Of a DNA stretch of 64,000 nt, positions 25,085-33,489 are shown piece by piece. Source of the DNA: Nocardia carnea NBRC 14403. Lineage in GTDB: Bacteria; Actinomycetota; Actinomycetes; Mycobacteriales; Mycobacteriaceae. The position numbers and the translations under genes are program-made. The DNA lies in assembly GCF_000308515.1 (NCBI RefSeq), contig NZ_BAFV01000124.1, forward strand, positions 62,001 through 126,000. Direction: 5' to 3'. The notes beneath the pieces are model-generated. The model did not search any database and was not told the origin of the DNA. It worked only from the letters and a program-made list of their open reading frames with translations. Numbering within the stretch: position 1 is the first letter of the stretch; each line of letters opens with the position of its first letter.

Positions 25085-26047
25085 ATGGGACGCGATATGA
25101 CGCAGCACGAATTGCTGGTCGAGCTGGAACCGGTAGTGGCCGAGAATCTGGATCGGCACCTGGCCACGGCCAAGGACTGGAACCCGCACGACTACGTGCC
25201 GTGGGACGAGGGCCGCAATTTCGCCGCGATGGGCGGTGTGGACTGGGATCCGGAACAGTCACGGCTGTCGGAGGTCGCCAAGGTCGCGATGATCACCAAT
25301 CTGCTCACCGAGGACAATCTGCCCTCGTATCACCGCACGATCAGTGAGCATTTCTCCAGTGACGGCGCCTGGGGCACCTGGGTGGGCCGGTGGACCGCCG
25401 AGGAGAACCGGCACGGTATCGCCATGCGCGACTATCTGGTCGTCACCCGCGGCGTGGATCCGGTCGCGCTGGAGAACGACCGTATGGTGCATATGACGCG
25501 CGGTGTGCATGCGCCGGAGTACTTCATGGGCATGCTCGATCAGGTCGCCTATGTGACCTTCCAAGAACTGGCGACCCGCATCAGCCACCGTTGCACCGGC
25601 AAAGTATGCGAGGACCCCATCGCCGACCGCATGCTCAAGCGGATCGCCACCGACGAGAACCTGCATATGATCTTCTACCGCAATTTGGCCGGGGCGGCGT
25701 TCGATCTCGCGCCCGACCAGGCGATGGAATCGGTCACCAAGATCATCAAGGATTTCGCCATGCCCGGCCGCGGTATGCCGAACTGGCGGCGTAACGGTGT
25801 CCTGATGGTCAAACACGGCATCTACGATCTGCGCCAGCATCTCGACGAGGTCCTGCTGCCGGTGCTGCGGATCTGGAACGTTTTCGACCGTACCGATTTC
25901 ACCGCGCGCGGTGAACGCAGCCGTGAGGAGCTGTGCGAATACCTCGAGAAGCTGGGCAAGGATGTGCAGCGGTTCGAGGAGCAGCGGGCGCGGATGCTCG
26001 CCCGGGAAGCCGCCAAGGCGGAGAAGGCCGCGGCCACGGTGAGCTGA
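25085..26047 (+). CDS. Soluble acyl-ACP desaturase (DesA2-like)
   Basis: 320 residues, ferritin-like di-iron fold. Iron ligands are visible in LTEDNLPSYH, in WTAEENRHG (ExxH) and in ATDENLHMIFYR (second ExxH), in the order typical of plant-type acyl-ACP desaturases and mycobacterial DesA1/DesA2. It inserts a double bond into an ACP-bound fatty chain, in mycolic-acid bacteria often for meromycolate or membrane lipids. The ATG at 25085 has GAGAGG upstream; ATG at 25097 is a second option. The C-terminus is a Lys/Ala helix. Confidence 0.9.
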   Translation: MGRDMTQHELLVELEPVVAENLDRHLATAKDWNPHDYVPWDEGRNFAAMGGVDWDPEQSRLSEVAKVAMITNLLTEDNLPSYHRTISEHFSSDGAWGTWVGRWTAEENRHGIAMRDYLVVTRGVDPVALENDRMVHMTRGVHAPEYFMGMLDQVAYVTFQELATRISHRCTGKVCEDPIADRMLKRIATDENLHMIFYRNLAGAAFDLAPDQAMESVTKIIKDFAMPGRGMPNWRRNGVLMVKHGIYDLRQHLDEVLLPVLRIWNVFDRTDFTARGERSREELCEYLEKLGKDVQRFEEQRARMLAREAAKAEKAAATVS

Positions 26048-26163
26048 GCCGGACCGCGCCGTTCCCCCGGTACGCGGGAACGGTGTGCGAGGCTGGTGCG
26101 GGCGCCGGTTACACGGTGTGGGCCGGTGGGTTGCGGGTATACGCGACGGGAAAAGGAGGCCCG

Positions 26164-26808
26164 ATGAGCCAGCGAGATGTTGTGCATGCACTACTCGACC
26201 GAGCCGGTAGCACCTACGCCGCCGAAGCGGGAATCAAGCTCGACGACAAACCGGCGCCACTGTTCCAGCTGTTGATGATGTCCGAGCTGCTCAGCGCCCG
26301 GATCTCCGCCGATATCGCGACCGCCGCGACGGCCGAACTCGTCCACAGCGGCTACCGGACCGCCCGCGAAGTCGCGGACGCGCAGTGGCAGGAACTGGTC
26401 GACGCACTGGGGCGCGGGCACTATCGCCGCTACGACGAACGCACCGCCTCCCAGCTCGGCGAAATCGCCGCGACCGTCCTCGAGAAATACGACGGCGACC
26501 TGCGCAAACTCGCCGAAGAAGCCGATCACGACCCGGACCGCGCCGCCGAACTCATCCAGCAGTTCAAGGGAATCGGCCCGACCGGTGGCGATATCTTCCT
26601 GCGCGAGGTACAGGACGTATGGCCGTGGGTTCGCCCGCATTTCGACCGCCGCGCGGTACACGGTGCGCAGCGGATCGACCTGCCCGCCGACCCCGGCAAA
26701 CTGGCCCGCCTCACCCCGGACCACGAGGCCGCCGAGTTCGCCGCCGCGCTGGTCCGGGTCGCCGTCGACGACGATCTCGCCGCGGAGGTGCGGTCGGCGG
26801 CCCACTGA
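26164..26808 (+). CDS. HhH-GPD/endonuclease-III-like protein
   Basis: 214 residues. The fold of an EndoIII-type glycosylase is suggested by the N-terminal helices LFQLLMMSELLSARISADIA and the helix-hairpin-helix FKGIGPTGGDIFLREV. The catalytic Lys after the hairpin is not obvious and the C-terminal Cys cluster for a 4Fe-4S centre is missing, so it differs from true EndoIII/MutY. The ribosome site AAAGGAGG is very strong. Activity on damaged bases is not established by sequence. Confidence 0.75.
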   Translation: MSQRDVVHALLDRAGSTYAAEAGIKLDDKPAPLFQLLMMSELLSARISADIATAATAELVHSGYRTAREVADAQWQELVDALGRGHYRRYDERTASQLGEIAATVLEKYDGDLRKLAEEADHDPDRAAELIQQFKGIGPTGGDIFLREVQDVWPWVRPHFDRRAVHGAQRIDLPADPGKLARLTPDHEAAEFAAALVRVAVDDDLAAEVRSAAH

Positions 26809-26973
26809 CCGACCCGACCGGCCGGCATGTGATCCGGACCGGATCGACCGGGTCGCCTTTCAGGATCTCGGGCAACAGGGCTCGGCCCGGTGCATGGTCG
26901 GGCAAGAGCCCAGGCCCGGCGGATCCGGGCGTGGAGGTCGCGGTGGCGCGTGTCGGTGCGGGCCGGCGCCGTC

Positions 26974-27690
26974 TCAGTGCGGTATCCGCTCCTGGTAGAC
27001 CGTCGCGAGATCGCGCAACGCCTGCTCGCAGTCGCCGGTGTAACCGGACCCGTGCATCACGGCCAGGGTGGTGGGCTGTAGCTCCGCGAGCCGATTCAGT
27101 GCCGCGGGGACGGCGGGGCCGATCGACGTCGCATGGAAGACGTCTTCGGCGACGGTCGCCGGCTCGACGAGGTCGGTATCGGTGAGTGCCGGTCCGTCAC
27201 CGAGTTGGGTCATCAGGTCGCCACAGAACAGCACCCCGGTGGTCTCCTCGTACAGGACGCGCGCCTCCCAGTTGTGCGGTGCGTGCGGGGTGTCCAGATG
27301 CCGGATCCGGCGCCCGCCCAGATCGATCACCTCTCCATCGGCCAGCCGCCGTGGTGGCCGGTCGGCCAGATCGTCGATCGATACCAGGCAGCCCACCTCG
27401 CCGTGCGCCACCTCGGCGTTCGGGGCGGCCTCGAGGAAAAGGTTCATGGCCCCGCATTCGTCGGCCTCCACATGACCGAAGGTGATCCAGCGCAACTGCT
27501 CGACCGGCCTGATCCGCCCGACAGCGGCGGAGACCGCAGGAAACAAGGCCCGCATACCGGTGTGGAAAAGCAACGGTTCGTCGGCGTCGACGAAGAACTG
27601 ATTGAAGGTGAATCCGGTGGGCCCCACATCGGGAACGTAGGTGGAGAACCGGTAGATACCGTCGGCGATTTCGTCGGTTCGGGTTTCCAT
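26974..27690 (-). CDS. ODP-type metallo-beta-lactamase-fold protein
   Basis: 238 residues. The metal motif is GHVEADECGAMN (HxExD, the flavodiiron/ODP form rather than HxHxDH), followed by HGEVGC, DTPHAPHNWEARVLY, LFCGDLMT and VMHGSGYTGD. These supply the remaining His/Asp ligands of a di-iron centre. Flavodiiron proteins reduce O2 or NO, but this one lacks the C-terminal flavodoxin domain, so it needs a separate electron donor or acts as an oxygen sensor or hydrolase. I chose the ATG at 27690. Confidence 0.82.
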   Translation of the reverse strand: METRTDEIADGIYRFSTYVPDVGPTGFTFNQFFVDADEPLLFHTGMRALFPAVSAAVGRIRPVEQLRWITFGHVEADECGAMNLFLEAAPNAEVAHGEVGCLVSIDDLADRPPRRLADGEVIDLGGRRIRHLDTPHAPHNWEARVLYEETTGVLFCGDLMTQLGDGPALTDTDLVEPATVAEDVFHATSIGPAVPAALNRLAELQPTTLAVMHGSGYTGDCEQALRDLATVYQERIPH

Positions 27691-27755
27691 AGGAGACGTC
27701 CTGGTAGTTTTCGAACCCCCGGATGCAGCACCCTGAGCAGTCGAACAGCGAATGG

Positions 27756-28397
27756 TCAGTTTACTCCCGGTGCCGCTTCGGCAGAAGGTCTGACCGGCTC
27801 CCGGCCGGCGGTAGCGAAACCCGGCAGCCATCCGTTCACCAGCGGTATCATCGCCTGGATCAGCGGCCCGATCGCGACCGCGTACACCACGGTCCCGAGG
27901 CCGACCCCGCCCCCGAGCAGCCAGCCGGTGGCCAGCACCGAGACCTCGATCGTCGTCCGGACCAGGCGCACCGACAAACCGGTCCGGCGCACCAAACCGG
28001 TCATCAGCCCGTCACGAGGTCCGGGCCCCAGCCCTGCGCCGATATACAACACACTGGCCAGCGCATTGAGAACCACCGCGAGCACCATCGCGCCCAACCG
28101 CACCGGAAGCGACTCCCACTCCGGCAGCAACCACAGCCCCACATCGACCGACACCCCGACCAGTACGACATTGCTCAGCGTGCCGAACCCGGGCCGCTGC
28201 CGCAGCGGTATCCAGGCCAGTAGTACGACGGCACCGGTCAGGATGGTGACCGTCCCGAAGCTCATCGGAACATGCTGTGTCACGCCCTGATGGAATACAT
28301 CCCAAGGGTCCAAACCCACTGCGGCGCGGATCATCACGGCCATCGAGAACCCGTACAACCAGAGACCGGCGAACAGCGCCACAAGACGTCGGATCAT
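27756..28397 (-). CDS. YczE/YitT-like membrane protein
   Basis: 213 residues with about five membrane segments. Conserved family blocks are GLDPWDVFHQG near the N-terminus, FGTLSNVVLVG, GLGPGPRDGLMTGL and RTTIEVSVLATGWLLGG. The family is widespread in Firmicutes and Actinobacteria and of unclear function, possibly transport. The start at 28397 (MIRRLVALFAGLWLYG) has no clear ribosome site. It is followed by the metallo-beta-lactamase-fold gene 65 bp downstream. Confidence 0.78.
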   Translation of the reverse strand: MIRRLVALFAGLWLYGFSMAVMIRAAVGLDPWDVFHQGVTQHVPMSFGTVTILTGAVVLLAWIPLRQRPGFGTLSNVVLVGVSVDVGLWLLPEWESLPVRLGAMVLAVVLNALASVLYIGAGLGPGPRDGLMTGLVRRTGLSVRLVRTTIEVSVLATGWLLGGGVGLGTVVYAVAIGPLIQAMIPLVNGWLPGFATAGREPVRPSAEAAPGVN

Positions 28398-28507
28398 GTG
28401 ACGAGCATGCCGGGCAACCGGACTGCTCGTACAGGTCCACCTCTGTAGTACTGGCCTCTTGCTGGAGGGTCCGGCGCGTTCACCACCGGAAGGGACCGGG
28501 CTGTGAT

Positions 28508-29287
28508 TCAGGTACCGGCGGCCATGCCTCCGGTCACGCGCAGCGTCTCGCCGGTGATGAACCGGGCGCTGGGGGAGGTCAGGTACAGCATCGCCTCGAC
28601 CACGTCGGTTTCGGCGCCGTCGGTATCGATGAATTGCATTGCCTTGACACGGTCCTTCACCGCATCCGGTAGCTCGGCGCGGATCGTGTCGGTGAAGATC
28701 ATGCCGGGAGAGATCGCGTTGACGCGGATACCGGCGGGGCCGAGCTCCCGCGCGAAGGTGACCGTGAGGCCGGCCACCGCGAGTTTCGACGTACCGTACG
28801 CGGTGCCGCCGAGATGTGCTGCCGCCGAGGCGATATTGACGATATTGGCGCCCGCCCGATGTGTCATATGCGGTTGCGCCCCGAGGGTGCAGGCGATCAC
28901 TCCGATGACATTGACTTCGAAGAGCCGGCGAGTTTTCGCCAGCCCCATTTCGCCGATGGGCTTGCTGTATTCGTCGCTGTGCAGACCGGCGTTGTTGATC
29001 AGTACATCGATACCGCCGTGGATCGCGGCCGCCTCGGCCATGATCTCCGCCATTACGGTTTCGTCGGTGACGTCCCCGGTGCGGCCGGTCGCGGATCCGC
29101 CGTTGTCCCGGATCTCCGCCGCTGCTGCTTCGGCGGCGGCCGTATCGAGATCTACGAGGACGACAGCGGCGCCCTCGGCGGCGAGCGCGGCACCGAAAGC
29201 CTTCCCGAAACCCCGGGCGCCACCGGTGACCACCGCGGTAGTGCCGATCCGGGACGAAGTGCCTGATCGGCGGTCTTTCATTGTCAC
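28508..29287 (-). CDS. Short-chain dehydrogenase/reductase
   Basis: 259 residues, classical SDR. The cofactor motif is TGGARGFG, the structural motif NNAG, the active-site YGTSK with a Ser 13 residues upstream (NIASAAAHLGG), and the C-terminal VTGGMAAGT. An acidic residue at the end of the second strand (LVDLD) suggests NAD rather than NADP. The GTG at 29287 has GAGGAG 6 bp upstream; the ATG two codons later is an alternative. Substrate unknown. Confidence 0.88.
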   Translation of the reverse strand: MTMKDRRSGTSSRIGTTAVVTGGARGFGKAFGAALAAEGAAVVLVDLDTAAAEAAAAEIRDNGGSATGRTGDVTDETVMAEIMAEAAAIHGGIDVLINNAGLHSDEYSKPIGEMGLAKTRRLFEVNVIGVIACTLGAQPHMTHRAGANIVNIASAAAHLGGTAYGTSKLAVAGLTVTFARELGPAGIRVNAISPGMIFTDTIRAELPDAVKDRVKAMQFIDTDGAETDVVEAMLYLTSPSARFITGETLRVTGGMAAGT

Positions 29288-29511
29288 GTTCCACTCCTCG
29301 CGCCTTGCCGCCTGCCGTCGCAGCGCCGATACGTTGTGTCACTTGGTCGAGTCTGCTCGGGCTCGAGTGGTGTGTGGGCCGTTCGGCCGAGACATATCGG
29401 CGCCATCTTCGAGGTTCTCGCGTGGATAGCGGACCGGGGCTGTCCGGTATCGGATCTATGGTCGCGTCCGGCGGCATAACCACCGCCGCATCGACAGAAC
29501 CAGGAGCATAT

Positions 29512-29910
29512 ATGAAACTCGTCTCGACCCGCCTGATCACCGATGACATCCAGCGGATGGTCGAGTTCTACCAGCACGTGACCGGTGTCGACGCCACCTG
29601 GGCAACACCGGATTTCGCCGAAATAGTCACCCCGGCCGGCACTCTCGCCCTCGGCAGCACCCGCACCGTGGCGCTGTTCGCGGAAGGTAGCGCGCGCCCG
29701 GCCGACAACCACACCGCGATCATCGAATTCCTCGTCCCCGACGTCGACGCCGACTATCGGCGGTTGCGGGAGACGGTCGAGGGTTTCGTCAACGAGCCCA
29801 CCACGATGCCGTGGGGAAACCGGTCCTTGCTGTTCCGCGATCCCGACGGCAACCTGATCAACCTCTTCACCCCCGTCACTGAGCAGGCGGTGGCAAAATT
29901 CGCCGGTTGA
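29512..29910 (+). CDS. VOC-superfamily (glyoxalase/dioxygenase-like) protein
   Basis: 132 residues, one vicinal-oxygen-chelate module. It starts MKLVSTRLITDDIQRMVEFY and ends FRDPDGNLINLFTPV, the usual Asp-Pro-Asp-Gly-Asn signature. The expected metal His in the first strand is replaced, so it may be a binding or resistance protein rather than a metalloenzyme. The ATG at 29512 has AGGAG 6 bp upstream. It is divergent from the SDR gene. Confidence 0.85.
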   Translation: MKLVSTRLITDDIQRMVEFYQHVTGVDATWATPDFAEIVTPAGTLALGSTRTVALFAEGSARPADNHTAIIEFLVPDVDADYRRLRETVEGFVNEPTTMPWGNRSLLFRDPDGNLINLFTPVTEQAVAKFAG

Positions 29911-30005
29911 CATCCGCGCATCGGAGCTTCAGGGCAGTCGGGTCAGAGGGGATGTCGAGCCGCCAGGTACATCCTGTCGCCATCAGTCGCTGTCGGCCGG
30001 CGGAG

Positions 30006-30662
30006 TCATGTTTGCACACGAACATGGACGAATACGGTGCGAAGGATGTTCGAGTCGCCCCGGAACTCGCCGGCAGCGAGGGCTTGCTCGATGCCTATTG
30101 TTCCGGCGGCGAGAGCGACGACCACATCGGGAGCGGCAGTGAATACTGTGGCCGGATCTCGATCGGGCACGAATGCGCGCGGACCGTCTTCGTCGATCCT
30201 CAGGACCATGAGGAAGCCGTCCGTCTCGATGCCGAGTTCGACGGGGACTGAGGCAGTCACACCCCGGAGGAGGGCCGGCAACGCCAGAGTCAGCCAACGC
30301 GGCCGGAAACTGTCGTCGCCCTGGCCGGTAGTCAGCAGCGGCGCGCCCCACCGGCCGAGGGCCTCCATGGGATCCCGCAGCTCGGCCCCCCACGGTGTGA
30401 GGGTGTACACGACACTCGTGCGGTCGAGGCGACGCTCGACGATCCCGTTCGCCTCCATGGTTTTCAGCCGCTCGGACAGCAGGTTCGTCGCGATTCCCTC
30501 GAGCGAGGTCTTCAGCTCGGTGTAGCGCATCGGACCGGGAAGGAGTTCGCGCACGATGAGCAGCGTCCACCGGTCGCCGATGACGTCCAGGGAGCGCGCG
30601 AGGGCACAGAACTGCCTGTAAGAGCGCGGACTCTTCGCTTCTTGGTGGACTTTATCCATCAT
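30006..30662 (-). CDS. HxlR-family regulator with C-terminal SCP2-like part
   Basis: 218 residues. The winged helix has YRQFCALARSLDVIGDRWTL, LIVRELLPGPMRYTEL, ATNLLSERLKTMEANGIVER and YTLTPWGAELR, typical of HxlR/MarR-like regulators. The C-terminal ~90 residues resemble the sterol-carrier-type extension seen in many actinobacterial members. ATG codons at 30662 and 30659 are both possible. A TAGAAT -10 box ends 5 or 8 bases before them, suggesting a leaderless message. It is divergent from the DUF1761 gene, with CAAGT-gat-ACTTG between. Confidence 0.88.
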   Translation of the reverse strand: MMDKVHQEAKSPRSYRQFCALARSLDVIGDRWTLLIVRELLPGPMRYTELKTSLEGIATNLLSERLKTMEANGIVERRLDRTSVVYTLTPWGAELRDPMEALGRWGAPLLTTGQGDDSFRPRWLTLALPALLRGVTASVPVELGIETDGFLMVLRIDEDGPRAFVPDRDPATVFTAAPDVVVALAAGTIGIEQALAAGEFRGDSNILRTVFVHVRVQT

Positions 30663-30667
30663 GATTG

Positions 30668-30687
30668 ATTCTATCAAGTGATACTTG
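30668..30687. promoter_or_regulatory. HxlR promoter (-10 TAGAAT) and CAAGT-gat-ACTTG operator
   Basis: On the minus strand TAGAAT (30673-30668) stands just before the HxlR start. Adjacent to it CAAGT (30675-30679) and ACTTG (30683-30687) form an inverted repeat with a 3-bp centre. It is placed to control both divergent genes. Confidence 0.5.
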
Positions 30688-30710
30688 GACGTCGAGGAGA
30701 GGTGACTCCC

Positions 30711-31130
30711 GTGGAGCTGAGCATCAGCTGGCCGGCGGTCGTGGTCGCGATCGTGGTCGGCATGGCGATCGCCTGGATCTGGTACAGCGACTGGGGCCTC
30801 GTCGGCGGCACTTGGCGGAAGCTGACTCACGTGACCAAGGAGGATTCGGCGCGGGGCGGCAAGAGTCCGTTCGTGGTGCTGGTGGCATCGATCATCGTCA
30901 CCGCGCTGGCACTCGCCGCAGCCTGCTCGATCGCCGCCGGCTTCTTCGGCAACGATTCGGTCGGGTTGGCTTTTGCCGTCGGGCTAGTTGCGTGGTTGGG
31001 CTTCTCGCTCTCTACGCTCGCGCAGCACAACGGTTTCGAGCAGAAACCTGTCCGGCTCACGGTGATCAACAGCGCATATCAGCTCGTGCTGTTTCTGGGG
31101 ATGTCGTTCACCATCGGCCTGCTGCAGTAG
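30711..31130 (+). CDS. DUF1761-like membrane protein
   Basis: 139 residues with four membrane segments. Family features are AIVVGMAIAWIWYSDWGLVG at the N-terminus, GLVAWLGFSLSTLAQHN in the middle, and INSAYQLVLFLGMSFTIGLL at the end. GTG at 30711 is chosen because GGAGAGG lies 9 bp upstream; GTG at 30702 overlaps that site. It pairs with the divergent HxlR regulator. Function unknown. Confidence 0.78.
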   Translation: MELSISWPAVVVAIVVGMAIAWIWYSDWGLVGGTWRKLTHVTKEDSARGGKSPFVVLVASIIVTALALAAACSIAAGFFGNDSVGLAFAVGLVAWLGFSLSTLAQHNGFEQKPVRLTVINSAYQLVLFLGMSFTIGLLQ

Positions 31131-31315
31131 CAGTGCCTACAGTCGGAGCGCTCGAGTCCGTGGCATCGCAGAACTCCCCTGAGCCTGAGGCGGCGCCGTC
31201 TCACAAACGCTGTACAGGCCTGTCTGGAGTGGCGGTGATCCCTGTCGGCGGGGCGGGTCGAGAACCATCGATCGGGAAGTTCGAAAATTACCTATAGCGA
31301 CCGTTCGGTCTGATA

Positions 31316-31918
31316 GTGAATGATGTGCCGGTGGATCTAGATCGAATCAGCGCCCGCACGCAGGAATTGGCGGCCAGGGTGGGCGTGCAACCGCCGGATA
31401 TCCAATCGGGCCCGGCGCCGGATTGGATTGCGGAGGGTATACGACCGAGACGCAAGCGGGGCCGGCTCGTGCTCAGTGTTGGCCCCGCCTTCGATGAGCT
31501 CTCGCCGGCCGAGCAGGAAGCAGCGCTGGCAAGCATCCTGGTGTCATGGGATCTTGGCCGTCGTGGTCGATTTCGGCTTTGGGTCGGCATCATCTCGACT
31601 GCCCTCGTGTTCGGCATGCTCTACGGCTACGTATCAGGGTTACTGGGCTTCCCGGCTTGGCTGCTGATTCTCGGCGCCTTGGCAATCTATGTGATCGATG
31701 TTGTTGCGATCTCGGCCATCTGGTTACGGCGGATCGTTTATCAGCACGACCGCGAGCTCACGAAGCTGATGGGACGACCTGCTGTGGACTTGCTGCTGGA
31801 TCTCGATGCACGCAAGCGGCCTGAACTACGAGGGCTGCCACTGGTCTACATCACGCTCGCGAGTCCACACGAAACCCGGAGAGCGGAGCGTTTGAATACT
31901 CTCGTCGCACAGCCGTGA
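31316..31918 (+). CDS. M48-like protein lacking the zinc-protease site
   Basis: 200 residues. LSVGPAFDELSPAEQEAALA is like the strand-helix before the HExxH of M48 peptidases, but the next residues are SILVSWDLG instead of HELGH, so the zinc-binding Glu/His are gone. Two membrane helices follow (IISTALVFGMLYGYV, LLILGALAIYVIDVVAISAI). YQHDRELTKLMGRPAVDLLL then stands where M48 proteins have ExxxD. The end PHETRRAERLNTL also matches M48 C-termini. GTG 31316 has no clear ribosome site. Likely a catalytically dead homologue; function unknown. Confidence 0.6.
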   Translation: MNDVPVDLDRISARTQELAARVGVQPPDIQSGPAPDWIAEGIRPRRKRGRLVLSVGPAFDELSPAEQEAALASILVSWDLGRRGRFRLWVGIISTALVFGMLYGYVSGLLGFPAWLLILGALAIYVIDVVAISAIWLRRIVYQHDRELTKLMGRPAVDLLLDLDARKRPELRGLPLVYITLASPHETRRAERLNTLVAQP

Positions 31919-32155
31919 TGGTCCGGCCGGCCCTGTGCAGGAAGTGTCAGCGCACCGGGCGGCAGGTCTTCCAGCCGCTGCGCAGTCACCCGCGCCGAGC
32001 GCCGGCCGACGAGAACGGGATCGGTCACAAGGTGCACACCCCGCCGATGGCGAGTGGCTCTCCTTCTGCGCAGCGCACAGTCGGGTCCGGCATCGGTGCG
32101 ACCGTCGGCCTCGGCAACCAGGTCGCGATGATGGATCGGCAGTTGCCGGTGCGGT
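31919..32155. other. Short gap with no convincing gene
   Basis: About 240 bp between the M48-like gene and the end of the convergent cation efflux gene. Frames exist on both strands, but none has a ribosome site or recognisable features. Confidence 0.4.
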
Positions 32156-32854
32156 TCAATCGCAGCAGGCGCAGTCGTGGCCGGTGCCGGTGGTGTTTTC
32201 GGTGAGTTCGGCCGGGGTGGGGCAGCAGGCGTTGCCGCGCCAGGCCTCGATACCTTCGCGGACCGCGATGGCGGCGATGATCAGGGCGGCGAGCGGATCG
32301 GCCCATGACCACCCGAACAGGCTGTTGAGCAGCAGTCCGGCCAGCAGCACCGCCGAGAGGTAGGTGCACAGCAGGGTCTGTTTCGAATCCGATACTGCGG
32401 AGGCGGAGCCGAGTTCGCGCCCGGCGCGGCGCTGTGCGGCCGACAGCACCGGCATGATCACCAGGCTCACCGCGGCCAGGACGATACCGATCGTCGAATG
32501 CCGGGCTTCGCCGACGCCGAACAGGGCGCGGACGGAGTCGACGGTGACGTAGAGGGCCAGAGCGAAGAAGGAGAACGCGATGATCCGCAGCGCGACCTTC
32601 TCCCGCTTCTCGGGATCGCGGCCGGCGAACTGCCACGCCACCGCGGCCGCCGAGGACACCTCGATCACCGAATCCAACCCGAAACCGATCAATGCGGTGG
32701 AGGACACCCGGGTGCCCTCGGTGAGCGCGATAGCCGCCTCGATGACGTTGTAGGTGATGGTCGCCGCGACGAACCAGCGGATCCGCCGCGTCAGAACCGC
32801 ACGACGGTCGGTGTCCCCGCCCGGAGGCGGGACCGCTGTTTCCCGCAGACCCAT
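32156..32854 (-). CDS. Cation diffusion facilitator-like transporter
   Basis: 232 residues with six membrane segments. It shows the family pattern RIRWFVAATITYNVIEAAIA, ALIGFGLDSVIEVSSA (TM2 metal-site region) and SDSKQTLLCTYLSAVLL (TM5 region), then WADPLAALIIA. The typical HxxxD pairs are incomplete: TM2 keeps only the Asp, and TM5 reads DSKQT. The C-terminus is Cys/His-rich (NACCPTPAE, GHDCACCD), suggesting a soft metal ligand. Its ATG overlaps the repressor stop (TGATG), so the two are coupled. Probably exports Cd/Pb or Zn. Confidence 0.8.
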   Translation of the reverse strand: MGLRETAVPPPGGDTDRRAVLTRRIRWFVAATITYNVIEAAIALTEGTRVSSTALIGFGLDSVIEVSSAAAVAWQFAGRDPEKREKVALRIIAFSFFALALYVTVDSVRALFGVGEARHSTIGIVLAAVSLVIMPVLSAAQRRAGRELGSASAVSDSKQTLLCTYLSAVLLAGLLLNSLFGWSWADPLAALIIAAIAVREGIEAWRGNACCPTPAELTENTTGTGHDCACCD

Positions 32855-33183
32855 CAGCAGCAGCCTTCGGTCACGGCATCCGGGCAGCATGCAGGGTCCA
32901 CCGCCAGCACCAGGCCGAGTAGATCCTCCAGTGCTGCGCCGATCCGGGGATCGGCGAGTTCGTAGCGGGAGCGCCGCCCTTCGGGCACCGCGACCACCAG
33001 CCCGCAGCCACGTAGGCACGCGAGGTGGTTGGACAGGATCTGGCGGGTCACTCCGATCTGCTCCGCCAGCTCCGACGGGTAACCGGGGGCTCGGCGCAGG
33101 TTCAGCAGGATCCGGGTACGGGTCGGGTCGGACAGGGCGTGCCCGAACCGCGCCAGGGCGTCGGTGTGTACAGCGGGCTCCAC
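32854..33183 (-). CDS. CmtR-like ArsR/SmtB metal sensor
   Basis: 109 residues. The winged helix has HALSDPTRTRILLNL, YPSELAEQIGVTRQILSNHL and EGRRSRYELADPR. Cys56 and Cys60 lie in ACLRGCGLV, the alpha-4 metal site of M. tuberculosis CmtR (Cys57/Cys61), and Cys99/100 in VDPACC correspond to CmtR Cys102. Two more cysteines end the protein. CmtR senses Cd(II)/Pb(II) and releases DNA when metal binds. The GTG at 33183 has no ribosome site, but a -10 box stands 7 bases upstream, so the mRNA is probably leaderless. The stop overlaps the transporter start. Confidence 0.85.
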   Translation of the reverse strand: MEPAVHTDALARFGHALSDPTRTRILLNLRRAPGYPSELAEQIGVTRQILSNHLACLRGCGLVVAVPEGRRSRYELADPRIGAALEDLLGLVLAVDPACCPDAVTEGCC

Positions 33184-33489
33184 GCCGCAAATAGTACACC
33201 GGTTTCTGTATTCAGAAAATAATGAACCTTCAAGGTTCGACGGCGATGTGGTGCGGGCGGCGCCGATGATGATCATCTCCGCGATGTGTGTTGCGTCGTG
33301 GCGGTCCGCCGTCGAGGCGGGGCACAGATCCCTGCGCGAGCACCGCTTCGAACATCTTTCGAGTGAGCCGCATTCAGCACAACAGGCCCGCGACCGCCGC
33401 CGTCGATCACGCCCCGTGACTCCGAGCGACTTCCGTCGTCCCGATCTCACGTGGACCGGGTCGCTGTTGTCCCTGCTACCGTTCCGTCC
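33184..33489. other. Divergent gap metal-sensor / CPCC protein
   Basis: 306 bp with no gene. The part next to the metal sensor holds its promoter and two palindromes. The rest shows nothing recognisable. Confidence 0.4.
33191..33238 (-). promoter_or_regulatory. Promoter and two palindromes of the metal-sensor operon
   Basis: On the minus strand TACTAT (33196-33191) is a -10 box whose transcript would start at the GTG codon. TTTCTG-tatt-CAGAAA (33203-33218) is a perfect inverted repeat just upstream of the -10. GAACCTT-c-AAGGTTC (33224-33238) is a second perfect inverted repeat 5 bp further up. Either could be the repressor site; the first overlaps the promoter spacer. Confidence 0.55.

Noticed and set aside
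26809-26973. Terminator between the convergent endonuclease-like and MBL-fold genes
   Set aside because: CCGG-rich words can pair several ways, but no clean stem-loop with a tail could be fixed.
28398-29549. Upstream extension of the YczE-like gene
   Set aside because: It covers the SDR gene in a shadow frame; the membrane protein starts at 28397.
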